Below, piece by piece: positions 31,402 through 41,510 of a DNA stretch of 64,000 nt. Where the stretch lies: positions 247,105-311,104 of the forward strand of contig JAGFNQ010005212.1 of assembly GCA_024364735.1 (NCBI GenBank), given 5' to 3'. The first letter of the stretch is position 1. Each line of letters starts with the position of its first letter. Source of the DNA: Boesenbergia rotunda (taxonomy: Eukaryota; Streptophyta; Magnoliopsida; Zingiberales; Zingiberaceae). Under the pieces are notes generated by a model. The model did not search any database. It was not told the DNA's origin and worked only from the letters and a program-made list of their open reading frames with translations. Made by a program: the position numbers and the translations under genes.

Positions 31402-33241
31402 TGGGTATGGCTTGGCGGGTTTCCTAAGAGAATATTTGGTCATCCTTGAGAGACCTCTCCATGCCTACGAATTAAAAAATTAATCTGAACGGAGACCCGT
31501 CTCCCAACGATCATGTCATCATCGTATCGTTCAGTACGAATTACAACTTGGCCAATCACAAAGATCGAGCCTTGTAATTCTCCTAACTAAACGACTGCGA
31601 AAAAGACGATGAGTGGATCGTCGATTTTTGTGTTTATTATCGGGGCTCAAATAATTAATTATTATCTATGATTAACAATAAATCAAAACAATAATAATCA
31701 ATTATTACACACATAAAATGATAGAACTTGAAATAAGAGCTGAGAGAGAAATATACCTCTCTTTACCTCGTAGCCTTCTACCTTATGTCCCTTCCCTCCC
31801 GGACGTCGTGTGGGCGACGAGCTACCGAGAACCGAGATCACCTAGGGCTCCAAACAATTACTTCTCCACAAGCTAACAAAAACCCTAAACCTAGGGTTTA
31901 GCCGCCGACCACTCTTCCCTCTCCTTTTGCGTCGCCGGCCACCGTGTGCCACCCAAGCACCACGAGCTCTTCAACAGCGATCGAGAGGAAGGTGAGGAGG
32001 AAGATAAAGGAAAGAAACAACCCTCACTCCAACCCAAATCCAACCGAGAACTCTCCTCCTCCAAGCTTGCGGCGCCGCCGCAACTCTCCCCTTGCGCCGC
32101 CTCTCGCCGACCACCGGCCACACCACCCTTGCCGCCGAGCACCACAAAAGGAAGAGGAGGACTCTTCCTTGTCTATGTAAGCTTCAACCGAGAGATGGTG
32201 AAGAAAGCAAGAAGAAAAGAGGAGAGGGATCTCCTCTTGTGGTTGCGTCGGCCGGTTGCCCTAGGAGAGAGCAGGAGAGAGAGGAGAGGAGAGAGGCTTT
32301 GGGTTGATTAATTGGATCATTAAGCCTTGGTTTCTTAATCCCATGGGGTATATATAGGGCTAAGGTACGGACCAAGAGGAGGAGTTGGATCTTGGCCTGC
32401 TAATGGATCCAAACCCGATCCATTAATGAAGATTCATTCCACTAAAGGATCCTGATTGAATTACCTCACCAACCCCCATATTTACATATGGGCTCCACCT
32501 ATTATGAGTCATCCATCCCCCCGTGTTTAAGATATCGAATGCCCGTTGATTAATTTAAATTACTGACAATTTTAATTAATCAACTTTTGGCTCCTTGATT
32601 AGTACCACTCAACCTTATCATCATGTTGGATCAAATCCACCTGCAGGATTTAACATGATGAACCTTATGAGCTCATCAAAGGGGCATCATCATCCCGACT
32701 CACCAGGACACAGATTCCATCAATAATCAACGGTACACCATATAATTAATATTATTTCCCAACTTACCGGGCCTATCGATTTAGCAGAATAAATCTCGCT
32801 CATTGGTGAATCAAAGAAATAAATATTAACTATACGTGCTCGTTATTATATCGGGATTTAGGGATTGTACTCCATAATAATCCGAGGTCTAATCCAATTA
32901 TTAAGTCAGTACAAATTGGATGGCCTCTGGTCTTGGTCCTGCTTAATGCACACAAAGCACACTAGTGTAATTCTATGGTCAAGCAAACCACACCTAATTA
33001 CACTACAATCATCCTGATGGTTTGTCCAATTCCATCTCGGTTGTGAGCCTCTACTTATTCTATGCAAGGAACTGATAACATGATCTTCTGTATGTCACCA
33101 CACACCATGTTATCTACAATGCAAAGTAAAGGACTTTTATGTATATACTAATATAAATACGCATCTGTGTTGTTGTGATTCTCTTTTCAAAATGTGGATG
33201 ACCATACAGAAAAGGCAAGGCTTTTAGTATACATCCTAACA
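31402..33241 (-). mobile_element. Copia LTR, minus orientation (GGATGTATAC family)
   Basis: On the minus strand it begins TGTTAGGATGTATACTAAAAG at 33241 and ends near 31402 in GCCAAGCCATACCCAC. It matches the LTRs at 53061-54651, 54674-55759 and 56380-57480 over most of its length, for example GACTCACCAGGACACAGATTCC and GGGCCTATCGATTTA. The usual CAACA end is changed to CCCACTTATTG, so the left edge is damaged. The small ORFs at 31891-32375 are chance ORFs in LTR sequence. Confidence 0.75.
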
Positions 33242-34263
33242 AAAGGAACCATGAGAGAAGATATACCTTCCCGTTTACCTCGCTATCTTCTACTGTATGA
33301 CCCCAACTCTTCTTGGACGTTGTGTGGATGACGATCTACCAAAAATCGAAGTCACCAAAGCCACAAACCAATCCTCTTCCTCTTGTGTGGATGATCAATT
33401 GGATGCCTTGGTCTCATGACTCCAATGGTATATATAGGGCTACAATAGGGACCATGAGTAGAAGTTGGGTCTTGGCCACCTCATGGATCAAGGCCCGATC
33501 CATTAATGATGATCCATTCCACTAGAGGATCATCATTGATCTACCTCACCAACTCTCATATTTAAATATGGGCTCCACATATTTCTCCCCATGTTTAAGA
33601 TATTGAATGTCCATCAATTACACTGACAATTTAATTAATTAACATCTAACTTCATGAGTAGTACCACTCAACCTTATCATCATGTCGGACCAAGTCCACC
33701 TGCAAGATTTAACATAATGAACTTTATGAGCTCCTCAAGAGGACATCATCAACCTAACTCACCAGGACATGGTTTTCTTCTATAATCAACGGTACACCAT
33801 GGAAATAATATTATTTCCCAACTTTCCGGGCCTATCGATTTAACAAATAAATCTCGCCCATTGGTAAATTAAAGAAATAAATATTAAGTACATGTGCCCA
33901 TTATAGGTCTAATTCAATTATATAGTCAGTATAAATTGAATCACCTCGATATCGATCCTGCTCAATACACACAAAGTGTACTAGTGTAATTCTATGGTCA
34001 AGATAAACTAATACCAAATTACACTACAACCATCCTAATGGTTTGTCCAAAACTATCTCGGTTGTGAGACTCTACTTATACTCTAGAAGGGACTGATAAC
34101 ATGATCTTCTGTGTGGCACCATACATCATGTTATCTACAATGTAAAGTATTATATAATATGCACATAAATAACCAATATAAATATGCAAACAATGATCAT
34201 GTGATTCTCTTTCAAAATGTAGATGTCTATATAAAAGCAAGACTTTTAGTATACATCCTATCA
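33242..34263 (-). mobile_element. Second copia LTR of the same family, 3'-truncated
   Basis: On the minus strand it begins TGATAGGATGTATACTAAAAG at 34263. It is collinear with 31735-33241 and stops at 33242 exactly where the neighbour LTR begins. It lacks the last part of the LTR and has several internal deletions, so it is older. Confidence 0.7.
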
Positions 34264-34426
34264 CGTTGGTGGTGGCACTGCTGGAAAAAGCTGAGGCTGG
34301 GCCACTGATGCTCAGACAGATTATTGTGGCTGGTAGGCTGAATAGGTTTGATACTGGAAACCCATTATAGAAGACTGAGATATTGCTGGGCCAAAGGTGT
34401 GCTCTTGCCCATGTATACAGTATACA
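34264..34426. other. Unassigned 163 bp
   Basis: The sequence between two LTRs of different families has no ORF and no recognised motif. It may be a remnant of the older insertion target. Confidence 0.3.
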
Positions 34427-35751
34427 TGTTATATTTGAGAGGTGTCCTAAGGCAATTGTCTTATGGTTTGTACTTATTTATTGAATAAATGAGATTCACT
34501 ATTTGAGTGCACATTCTCTATGTATTTGATTGGATCTTAAACTCATTTATTGAATGTTCATAATATGATTTATAGCATGAGAGAACTTGTGCTTGGATCA
34601 AAACTAGTGAGCATCTCTACATGTATAATTATGAATATATTGAAATATTCCCTAATAGATGAATTGATAAGTCTGGACATCATCGATTCTGTGAGACTAG
34701 AATGGGTTATACTCCTTGGTTTATCCAAGCAGCTTTTCCTCACTGGTCGGAGACATTAGGATGTCGATAGTTAAACGTGGATACTAGTTATGGTAGCTAG
34801 TTTATTGGAGTGACCTGCTATGAGACTTCATATGGTTCTCTTCATAGCTCGAGTATGTCAATGAATATCTCATTATATGGATATGTCAATGAATATCTCA
34901 TTATAGCTCGAGTAAAATTTTCCTTTGACTTGAGGTATTCAAGTCACCTTGGTCACGGACACTTATACTTTAACATCCTAAGCAAGCATCTCCTTGAAGG
35001 TGTGGCCCCGGGATGATTGGTATAAGTCAATGTGCTCGAAGGTGTTTGGATAGCCCATAGAGGATTTACCGCTCTTTGCAAAGAGATGTATACTCTATGG
35101 TCACTCATAAGGATTATTAAGTCTTTGGCCAAAGCATGTACATATAAAGAGTATGGGACTCTTGAACACACAGAGTAACTTGAATCCACAGGACGAGAAA
35201 GTGTTACTTAGCCTAGGTGTGATGTAGTCAACCTAGTGGGGACTGACACATAGACCATGTAGGTATAAGACGAGTGTAAGGAACGAGGTATGATTAACTG
35301 TAGCTGCTGATGGGTTCAAAAGTGATTATGGAATCAACCGATGATTTTTTGATCAATTGGGGTCATGATGTACTACTAGATGTCACTCATGATTGATCGC
35401 ATTATAAGTTTATCTGAGAGACAAAACGAGTTTGAGAATTGAATTCTCAGATCAAGAGAGTTTGAGTTTGGTTGGACCAGATGAAAGGCAAATATGGAAA
35501 AAGTTTGGTGCAACAAAAGTGTGGCTGAGTCACATGATTTGAAGACGAGATGAACCCACTTTGGTTTAATTATGAACCAAATTGATTTGGTTCTAATTGA
35601 AGGCAATTTGGTTTTGAACTAACTTGGTTTGGTCTTGAACAAACTTATGGCTAATGGGTTTTAGATTTTGGGCTAATGGATATGGTTTTAGATTGGATGC
35701 AAATCCAATAAAAAAGTTTATATATGGATATAGATGGAGGGAAATTAAGGA
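34427..35751 (+). mobile_element. Copia LTR fragment (TCCTAAGGCAA family), plus orientation
   Basis: It starts TGTTATATTTGAGAGGTGTCC and follows the LTR at 49495-51834, for example TAAACTCATTTATTGAATG, the CTAGTGGGGACTGACACATAGACC region and GGATCATGATGTACTACTAG. It breaks off before the TATA box at a TA microsatellite. Confidence 0.8.
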
Positions 35752-35777
35752 ATATATATATATATATATATATATAC
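35752..35777. repeat. TA dinucleotide microsatellite
   Basis: An uninterrupted run of about 12-13 TA units lies exactly at the broken end of the LTR fragment. Confidence 0.95.
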
Positions 35778-36029
35778 ACCCAATCACTAATCCTAAAGGT
35801 AAAATCTCAAACGACGTAATCACAAGTTAAACAAAATAAAGAAAATAATTAAATACACTTGATCCATACGAGTCTGCACAGTAAGGTTATTAGCATAATA
35901 TATACATATAAGCCTAAGATGTAGTTTTTTATCTCTAATTCCTTTTCCCTTCCTGTCCAAAAACTTGCCGACAAGACCCTGTGCTTTCCCGCTTTTGATG
36001 AAGCCACACAAAATACCTCTGCTCCGGCC
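35778..36029. other. Unassigned 252 bp
   Basis: This is AT-rich sequence with no ORF and no match to the other elements in the window that I can see. Confidence 0.3.
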
Positions 36030-36132
36030 TGTTAGGATGTATACTATAAGCCTAGCTTTTGTATGAACATCTATTTTGGAATAAGAATCACAATGGTCAT
36101 GTGTTTGCATTTTATATTTGTTATATATGGGC
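36030..36132 (+). mobile_element. 5' tip of a copia LTR (GGATGTATAC family)
   Basis: TGTTAGGATGTATACTATAAG matches the start of the LTRs at 33241 and 57480 but in plus orientation. Only about 100 bp remain before the Ty3/gypsy frame. Confidence 0.65.
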
Positions 36133-36382
36133 CTTGCTGGACATACCCCCACCGAGAAACCTTCGAGAGGCGCAGCGACTCACCGGGCGGATCACAACTC
36201 TGTCTCGGTTCATCTCTCGATCGGCTGAGCGAGGGTTGTCATTCTTCAAGACCCTTCGCAAAGCCACCAAATTTCAATGGGATGTTGACTGTGACAAGGC
36301 GTTCGTAGAGCTAAAGGTGTACCTCGCCAAGTTACCTGTATTGGCCAAGCCTGAAGTTGGGGAAGTATTGTCTGTGTACCTA

Positions 36383-36387
36383 GCTGC
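36383..36387 (+). repeat. Target site duplication GCTGC, left copy
   Basis: It is identical to the bases directly after the solo LTR at 37886-37890. Confidence 0.9.
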
Positions 36388-36804
36388 TGTTGGATTGAGA
36401 GAACCGATAGAGGGGGGGTGAATATCGAAAAATGTTCGGATTTGAGATAGAGAATTTGCACAGCGGAAGATAAAAAACAAAACACTCAAACACAGTGATT
36501 TTTACTTGGTTCGGAGCCTAGGTCGACTCCTACTCCAAGGCCCACGGTCGTTGACCGTTTACTGCGGGCAATTCTATAAGTTCGCAAATCAGTTTACAGT
36601 ATTGAGTTACAAATATAGCACAGTAAACTTAACAAATAAAAAAGCACTTCTTTTACCGACGTCTGATGTAGGTTGTCTTTTTCGGAGCAGCGGGACGTCG
36701 TCGGCTCGAGTTGGGAGGTTTCCGGAGTGAGGCGCGAGAGCAGAAGAGCGTAGAAGCGTTGAATCAAATGTTGCCTTCAACCTTGGGGTCGATGGCCCTT
36801 TATA

Positions 36805-37135
36805 TAGCCCTGGGAGCGCCCGGAACGTCAGGGCCCCCCCCCCACGTGTCAGTTGATCCGGAAGTTGCTCGGTCAGCTTCTGATCCCTTTACATTCGGGA
36901 TCAGCTTTGACCGGGGCGCCCGGAGCTCTCGGGGCGCCCGTATTGACCGGGTCAAACTTTCATCTGTTGGCTTCGAGGGGAGCTGCTTCGGTAGGTGGCG
37001 CTGGGGGCGCCCGGGAGCAGCGGGGGCGCCCGGGAGCACGGGGGCGCCCCGCCCATCAGCTGTTCGAAGCCTTCCTTACTTACATTGTTTTGTATGCACC
37101 TTGGGGGCGCCCGGGACACTCCGGGCGCCCTACTC
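36805..37135. repeat. Array of GGGCGCCCGG palindromes
   Basis: GGGCGCCC-centred blocks occur about eight times in 330 bp, many as GGGGGCGCCCGGGAGC. In minus orientation the array lies just upstream of the TATA box at 36798-36807. The same motif precedes the TATA box at 51971. Confidence 0.85.
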
Positions 37136-37399
37136 AGCCACTGCCTCACTCCTTTGAGGCTCTCTGAGCTGCAGACACTCGTTCCTTTGGTCTTGCATCC
37201 AGGGTTAGTCCAAAACAACATAAAATAATAATGTGTTAGTTTATACAGCCTTAGCTGTCTTGGTTCTGACTTTGGGCCTCCAAAATGGAGCCCTAGGTCG
37301 AACCGATGCCTACTGTTCCCTCGACGGGGAACGCGTCCTCACCTACTCCTCTCGGGAGAATGTACCTGATGCCAACCGCTCCTTTGGTTGGACTTTTGC

Positions 37400-37790
37400 C
37401 TAGCGGTCCTTCGCCAGGTCTTGGATACCAAGCTGTCCTTTGCCCAGTGCTTAGCTGTCCTTCGCCAGGTCTTCAGTTCCAGGCAGTCCTTCGCCTGGTG
37501 CCCAGCAGTCCTTCGCCAGGTCTTTAGTTCCAGGCAGTCCTTCGCCTGGTGCCCAGCAGTCCTTCGCCAGGTCTTTGGTTCCAAGCGGTCCTTCGCCTGG
37601 TGCCTAGCAGTCCTTCACTAGGGCTTTGTATCCTGGCATTCCTTCGCCAGGTGCCTAGCAGTCCTTCGCTAGGGCTTTGTATCCTGGCAGTCCTTCGCCA
37701 GGTGCCTAGCAGTCCTTCGCTAGGGCTTTGTATCCTGGCATTCCTTCGCCAGGTGCCTAGCAGTCCTTCGCTAGGGCTTTGTCTCTGCAC
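37400..37790 (-). repeat. 51-bp tandem array made of alternating hairpins
   Basis: There are about seven units. On the minus strand each contains CCTGGCGAAGGACTGCCAGG and CCTAGCGAAGGACTGCTAGG. The stems are the same as in the array at 20400-20735, but the loop is GAAGGACT in place of TTGGAGG. Confidence 0.88.
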
Positions 37791-38184
37791 ACTCAGTGAA
37801 TATTGTTAGATCACAAACAACACTTAACTTTGAATCCTTTGCCAATATCAAAACAAGGTTCGATATGGTGCTTCCTGCACCAACAGCTGCCTCGGCCGAC
37901 TCAGTTAGTATGGTTTTGGTCATGTAAGAGGGGACCGAGCAGCAGCCAGTGTACTTTTTTGCCCACTTACTAAAAGGAGTTGAGTGTCGGTATACGACAC
38001 TCGAGAAATTGGCGTATGTACTTCTATTAGGGGCTCGAAGGCTCAGGCCTTATTTTTTGGCGCATCCCATAGTAGTGCTGACCAAGAGCATCTTGGGGTT
38101 GGTAGCCTCTACTCCCGAAGCATCCGGCTGATTGATCAAATGGACCACTAAACTGAGCGGATATGACATCCAGTACCAGACTCG

Positions 38185-38845
38185 TGTTAGTAATATGAGA
38201 GAAATGTCCTAAGGCAAACGCCTTATGATTGTAATCATTTACTTTAATAAATGAATATTCACTATTTGAGAGAAGTGTCCTACGACATCCAGTACCAGAC
38301 TCTTTCTCTCCCTCTCTCCCTCTCCCTCCTCTAGTAGGCGCCGGCCCTAGAGGGCTCCCCTAGGGTTGCCATGAGCCACCTCCACCAAAAAGGTGCCGAA
38401 GAAGAAGAAGAAGTGGGTCGCGACTCCTTCCTTCCTCCCGGAATCTTGATTCCGTTTTCGTTTGGTGGTTAGTTTTCCATCTGTCTCTCTTGACATTCTA
38501 GTCGTGCCTTTGGAGAATCTAGTAGTTCTTATCGGCACGAAACTCGTGGCTTTGCGAAGTCATCTCGAAGAGAACTCGGCGTGGACGCGAATAGAGGCGG
38601 AGCTTCCAAGGGACACTACGGTTGGATCTCGTCCCTTTCTACGAGTTACGCGATGTATTAAGTAAATTAGTTTACTTTCTGCAAAATTTTTAAATGTATG
38701 AACATGTCTCCACAACATAAGGTTGCATGCTAGATACGTGGTTAAAATAATTTGAGAAATTATTTATGCTAAATCTTCCACTACACGTAATTAAATTTTA
38801 AAATTACGAACCCGTATCCATGTCATCATGCACCTGGTCCCAACA
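38185..38845 (+). mobile_element. Copia solo LTR, internally deleted, target duplication ACTCG
   Basis: It starts TGTTAGTAATATGAGAG and ends CACCTGGTCCCAACA. Both flanks are ACTCG (38180-38184 and 38846-38850). At 661 bp it keeps about 85 bp of the LTR start and about 540 bp of its end, against 2340 bp in the complete LTR at 49495-51834. At the deletion point (about 38268-38302) lies a second piece of LTR start plus a copy of the flanking host bases GACATCCAGTACCAGACTC. Confidence 0.93.
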
Positions 38846-39044
38846 ACTCGGTCAGCCATCAAAGCACAGGCCTTAGCAGATTTTCTAATCGAGCAGCATT
38901 CGGAAGAAGTTGAGGAAGCTTGGCAAGTCTATGTGGATGGCTCGTCGGCTCGATCGGACAATGGAATTGGCATCCTGATGGTATCCCCTAAGGGGGAACA
39001 GCTGCATTTATCTGTCTGGCTGGAGTATCGAGTGATAGATGCGT

Positions 39045-41496
39045 TGTTGGGACCGGGTGCATGTCGACAAGGATACGAGTTCGTAAAATTTTAAATTTTT
39101 ACGTGCAGCGGAAGAGTTTGCATAAAATAATTTCCTAAATTATTTTAACTTCGTATCTAGCATGCAACCTTATAGTGTATCGACATAATCATGAAATAAA
39201 AGTTTGCGGAAAAGTAAACTAATTTACTTTTATACCTCGCGTAACTTGAAGAAAAGGGACGAGATCCAACCGTAGCGTCCCTTGGAAGCTTCGCCTCTAT
39301 TCGCGTCCACGCCGAGTTCTCTTCGGGATGACTTCGCAAAGTCACGAGTTTTGTGCTGACGAGAACTACTAGATTCTCGGAAGGCACAACTAGAAGGTTA
39401 AGAGAAAAATTAGGAAAACTAACCAACAAGAAATAACGGAATCGAATTCCGAGAGGAGAGGAGTCGCTATCCGCTTCTTCTTCTTCTTGTTGTGGTTCTT
39501 CTTCTTCGTATAGCTCACGGCAACCCTAGGATGTGCCGGCCCTAGGGTGTGAGAGGGAGGCGCCGGCCCTAAGCAAGAGGAAGGGCGCCGGCCCTAATGG
39601 GAGGGAGAAGAGGAGGAGGAGAGAGAGAGAGGGAGAGAATAATTAATCTCTTAATTGTATGGAATAAGGGCTAGCCTTTGGTTCCTTTATATAGTAGCAA
39701 CTCCTTTGCCAAGTCTCCCTCTAAATCGAATTAACGGAATTAGTTATAAGAAATTTATCTTATAAATTTTCTTATTGCTTATTCCTTTTAAGCCTAGTCT
39801 TATTATAAACAATTTATAATAAAACAAATTAGTTATCATAAGAGATTTATCCTATAAATTCTCTTATGAATTTTATTATAACTAACTTTATAATAAAACT
39901 AATTATTTATCATAAGAAATTTATCCTATAAATTCTTATGAATTAATTCCATTTAAACCAAGTCTTTATTATAAACTAATTTATAATAAAAACTAATTCT
40001 TCTTCTCTTTAAATTATGAAATAAATTTTATAAGAAATTTATAAACTTTCTTATTATGAAAAAATCAATTCATAATTGATTTTATAAAATTAAAATAAAC
40101 CCAATTCATGGATTATTTTAACTTCCATAAAAAGAATAAATTTCTACAAATTTATTTATATAAATTTCTTTATACAAATTTATTTATCCATAATTTATAA
40201 AATAAATCGTACTAGATTTATTTAATTAATTAAACCAATTAAATTGGTTTATTCTCCTCTATTTGGCCGGCCACCAAAGAGGGTTTAACACCCTCTTTGG
40301 CCGGCCAAAACCAACCCGAACCGCCGCGAATTAAACTCATTTAATTCGCCCAAAAAGCCTTCAAAAGACTTAGCCAATTTTTAGCTTCCATTGCGCCTCT
40401 GACTAACTTAGATTCGACTTATTTCTCTTGATCGGAAAATTCAATTTTCAACTCGTTTTAAATCCCTCGGATTACTCGTAGTGCGTGTGACTAAATAGGC
40501 TTTCGATTTATGTTGGCCGTCTATAATCAACAAATTATAGAACGATCATGAGTGGCACCTAGTAGTACATCATGATCCCCAATTAATCGAAAGATCAACG
40601 GTTTGACCTCAGAAGAAATTATTCTGAAACCCTTCAGCAGCTCTAATGAATCGTGCCCCATTCCCTTCACCACCTTATACCCACTTGGTTCAGGACACGG
40701 TCAATGGTGTCAGTCCCCACTAGGCTGACTACGTCACGCCTAGCCCAAGTAATGTCTTACTCGTCTTTTGGATTTCTAATTACTCTCATGTATTTTAGAG
40801 ACTCTCACTCTAAACATGATATGCTCTGGCCAGAGGCTTTGAGTAACAATCCGACGATAGGCCTGGGTATACATCTCCTCGCAAGGAGTGGTGAATCCTT
40901 TGTAGGCTGTTCAAACATCTTCGGGCACTTCGGCTTATACCCAATCATCCTGGGTCCACACCTCCTTGGAGATGCTTGCTTAAGATGTTAAAGTATAAGT
41001 CTCCATGTCCAAGATGACTTGAACACCGCAAGTCAAAGAAACATCGCACTTAAGCCGCAGTAAGAACTTCATTGACATTTCTATATATAGATTCTATATG
41101 AAGTTTTACAGCTAGTCACTCCAATGAACTAGTTCCCTTAACTAGCATCCATGTTTATCTCCGGACATCCCAATGTCACCAGCCAGTGAGAATCAGCTGA
41201 TTAGAGAATAACCCATGCTAGTCTCAACAGAATTGATAGTGTCCGGATTTATCAATTCATCGACTAGGGATATTTTCAATACTTCACATTTGCGCATTTA
41301 GAGATAATCACTAGTTGTGATCCCATCACAAATTCTCTTATGCTGTGAGTTGTATTGCGGACATTCAGTAGATGAGTTTAAGATCCCAATCAAATACACT
41401 AACATATATACTCAAATAGTGAATTATCATTTATTAAAATAAATGTTTACAATCATAAGGCGATTGCCTTAGGACACTTCTCTCATATCACTAACA
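39045..41496 (-). mobile_element. 3' LTR of a minus-strand copia element
   Basis: On the minus strand it starts TGTTAGTGATATGAGAG (41496) and ends CACCCGGTCCCAACA (39045), 2452 bp. A polypurine-like AAGTGGGAGT precedes it on the minus strand. TATATAAAGG lies near 39685-39694 (minus). It belongs to the same family as the LTRs at 34427, 38185, 43954 and 49495. It cuts the Ty3/gypsy frame at 39044. Confidence 0.92.
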
Positions 41497-41510
41497 AACT
41501 CCCACTTGGC

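Larger units (their letters stand above)
36388..37885 (-). mobile_element. SIRE-type solo LTR with target duplication GCTGC
   Basis: On the minus strand it runs from TGTTGGTGCAGGAAGCACC (37885) to TTCTCTCAATCCAACA (36388). Flanking bases 36383-36387 and 37886-37890 are both GCTGC, a perfect 5-bp target duplication. Inside, in minus order, are a 51-bp hairpin tandem array (37400-37790), a GGCGCCC palindrome array (36805-37135), a TATATAAAGG box (36798-36807), and the C-rich end with TATTCACCCCCCCTCTATCG. It interrupts the Tat-like RNase H. Confidence 0.93.
36133..39044 (+). pseudogene. Tat-like Ty3/gypsy RT/RNase H region, split by two solo LTRs
   Basis: Coding pieces lie at 36133-36387, 37886-38184 and 38846-39044. 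Piece one has LREAQRLTGRITTLSRFISRS and FQWDVDCDKAFVELK, the end of RT and start of RNase H. Piece two has VYFFAHLLKGVECRYTTLEK and RRLRPYFLAHPIVVLT. Piece three has AIKAQALADFLIEQ and WQVYVDGSSARSDNGIGILM, the additional archaeal-type RNase H domain characteristic of the Tat lineage. Stops are present (TAA after VLVM, TGA after EASG). The frame ends at 39044 where a minus-strand copia LTR starts. The three pieces are collinear with one ancestral ORF once the solo LTRs are set aside. Confidence 0.88.

Noticed and set aside
31865..31900. CCCTAAACC and GGGTTTAG words as a telomere-like repeat
   Set aside because: There are only two or three imperfect words in an LTR, not an array. Such words are common in plant promoters and leaders.
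36711..37228. ORFs rich in Gly, Ala, Pro and Arg
   Set aside because: They are translations of the GGCGCC palindrome array in a solo LTR.
37306..37809. Repetitive proteins (SPSEGLLG-type and FAWCLAVLRQV-type)
   Set aside because: They are translations of the 51-bp hairpin tandem repeat, open on both strands because 51 is a multiple of three.
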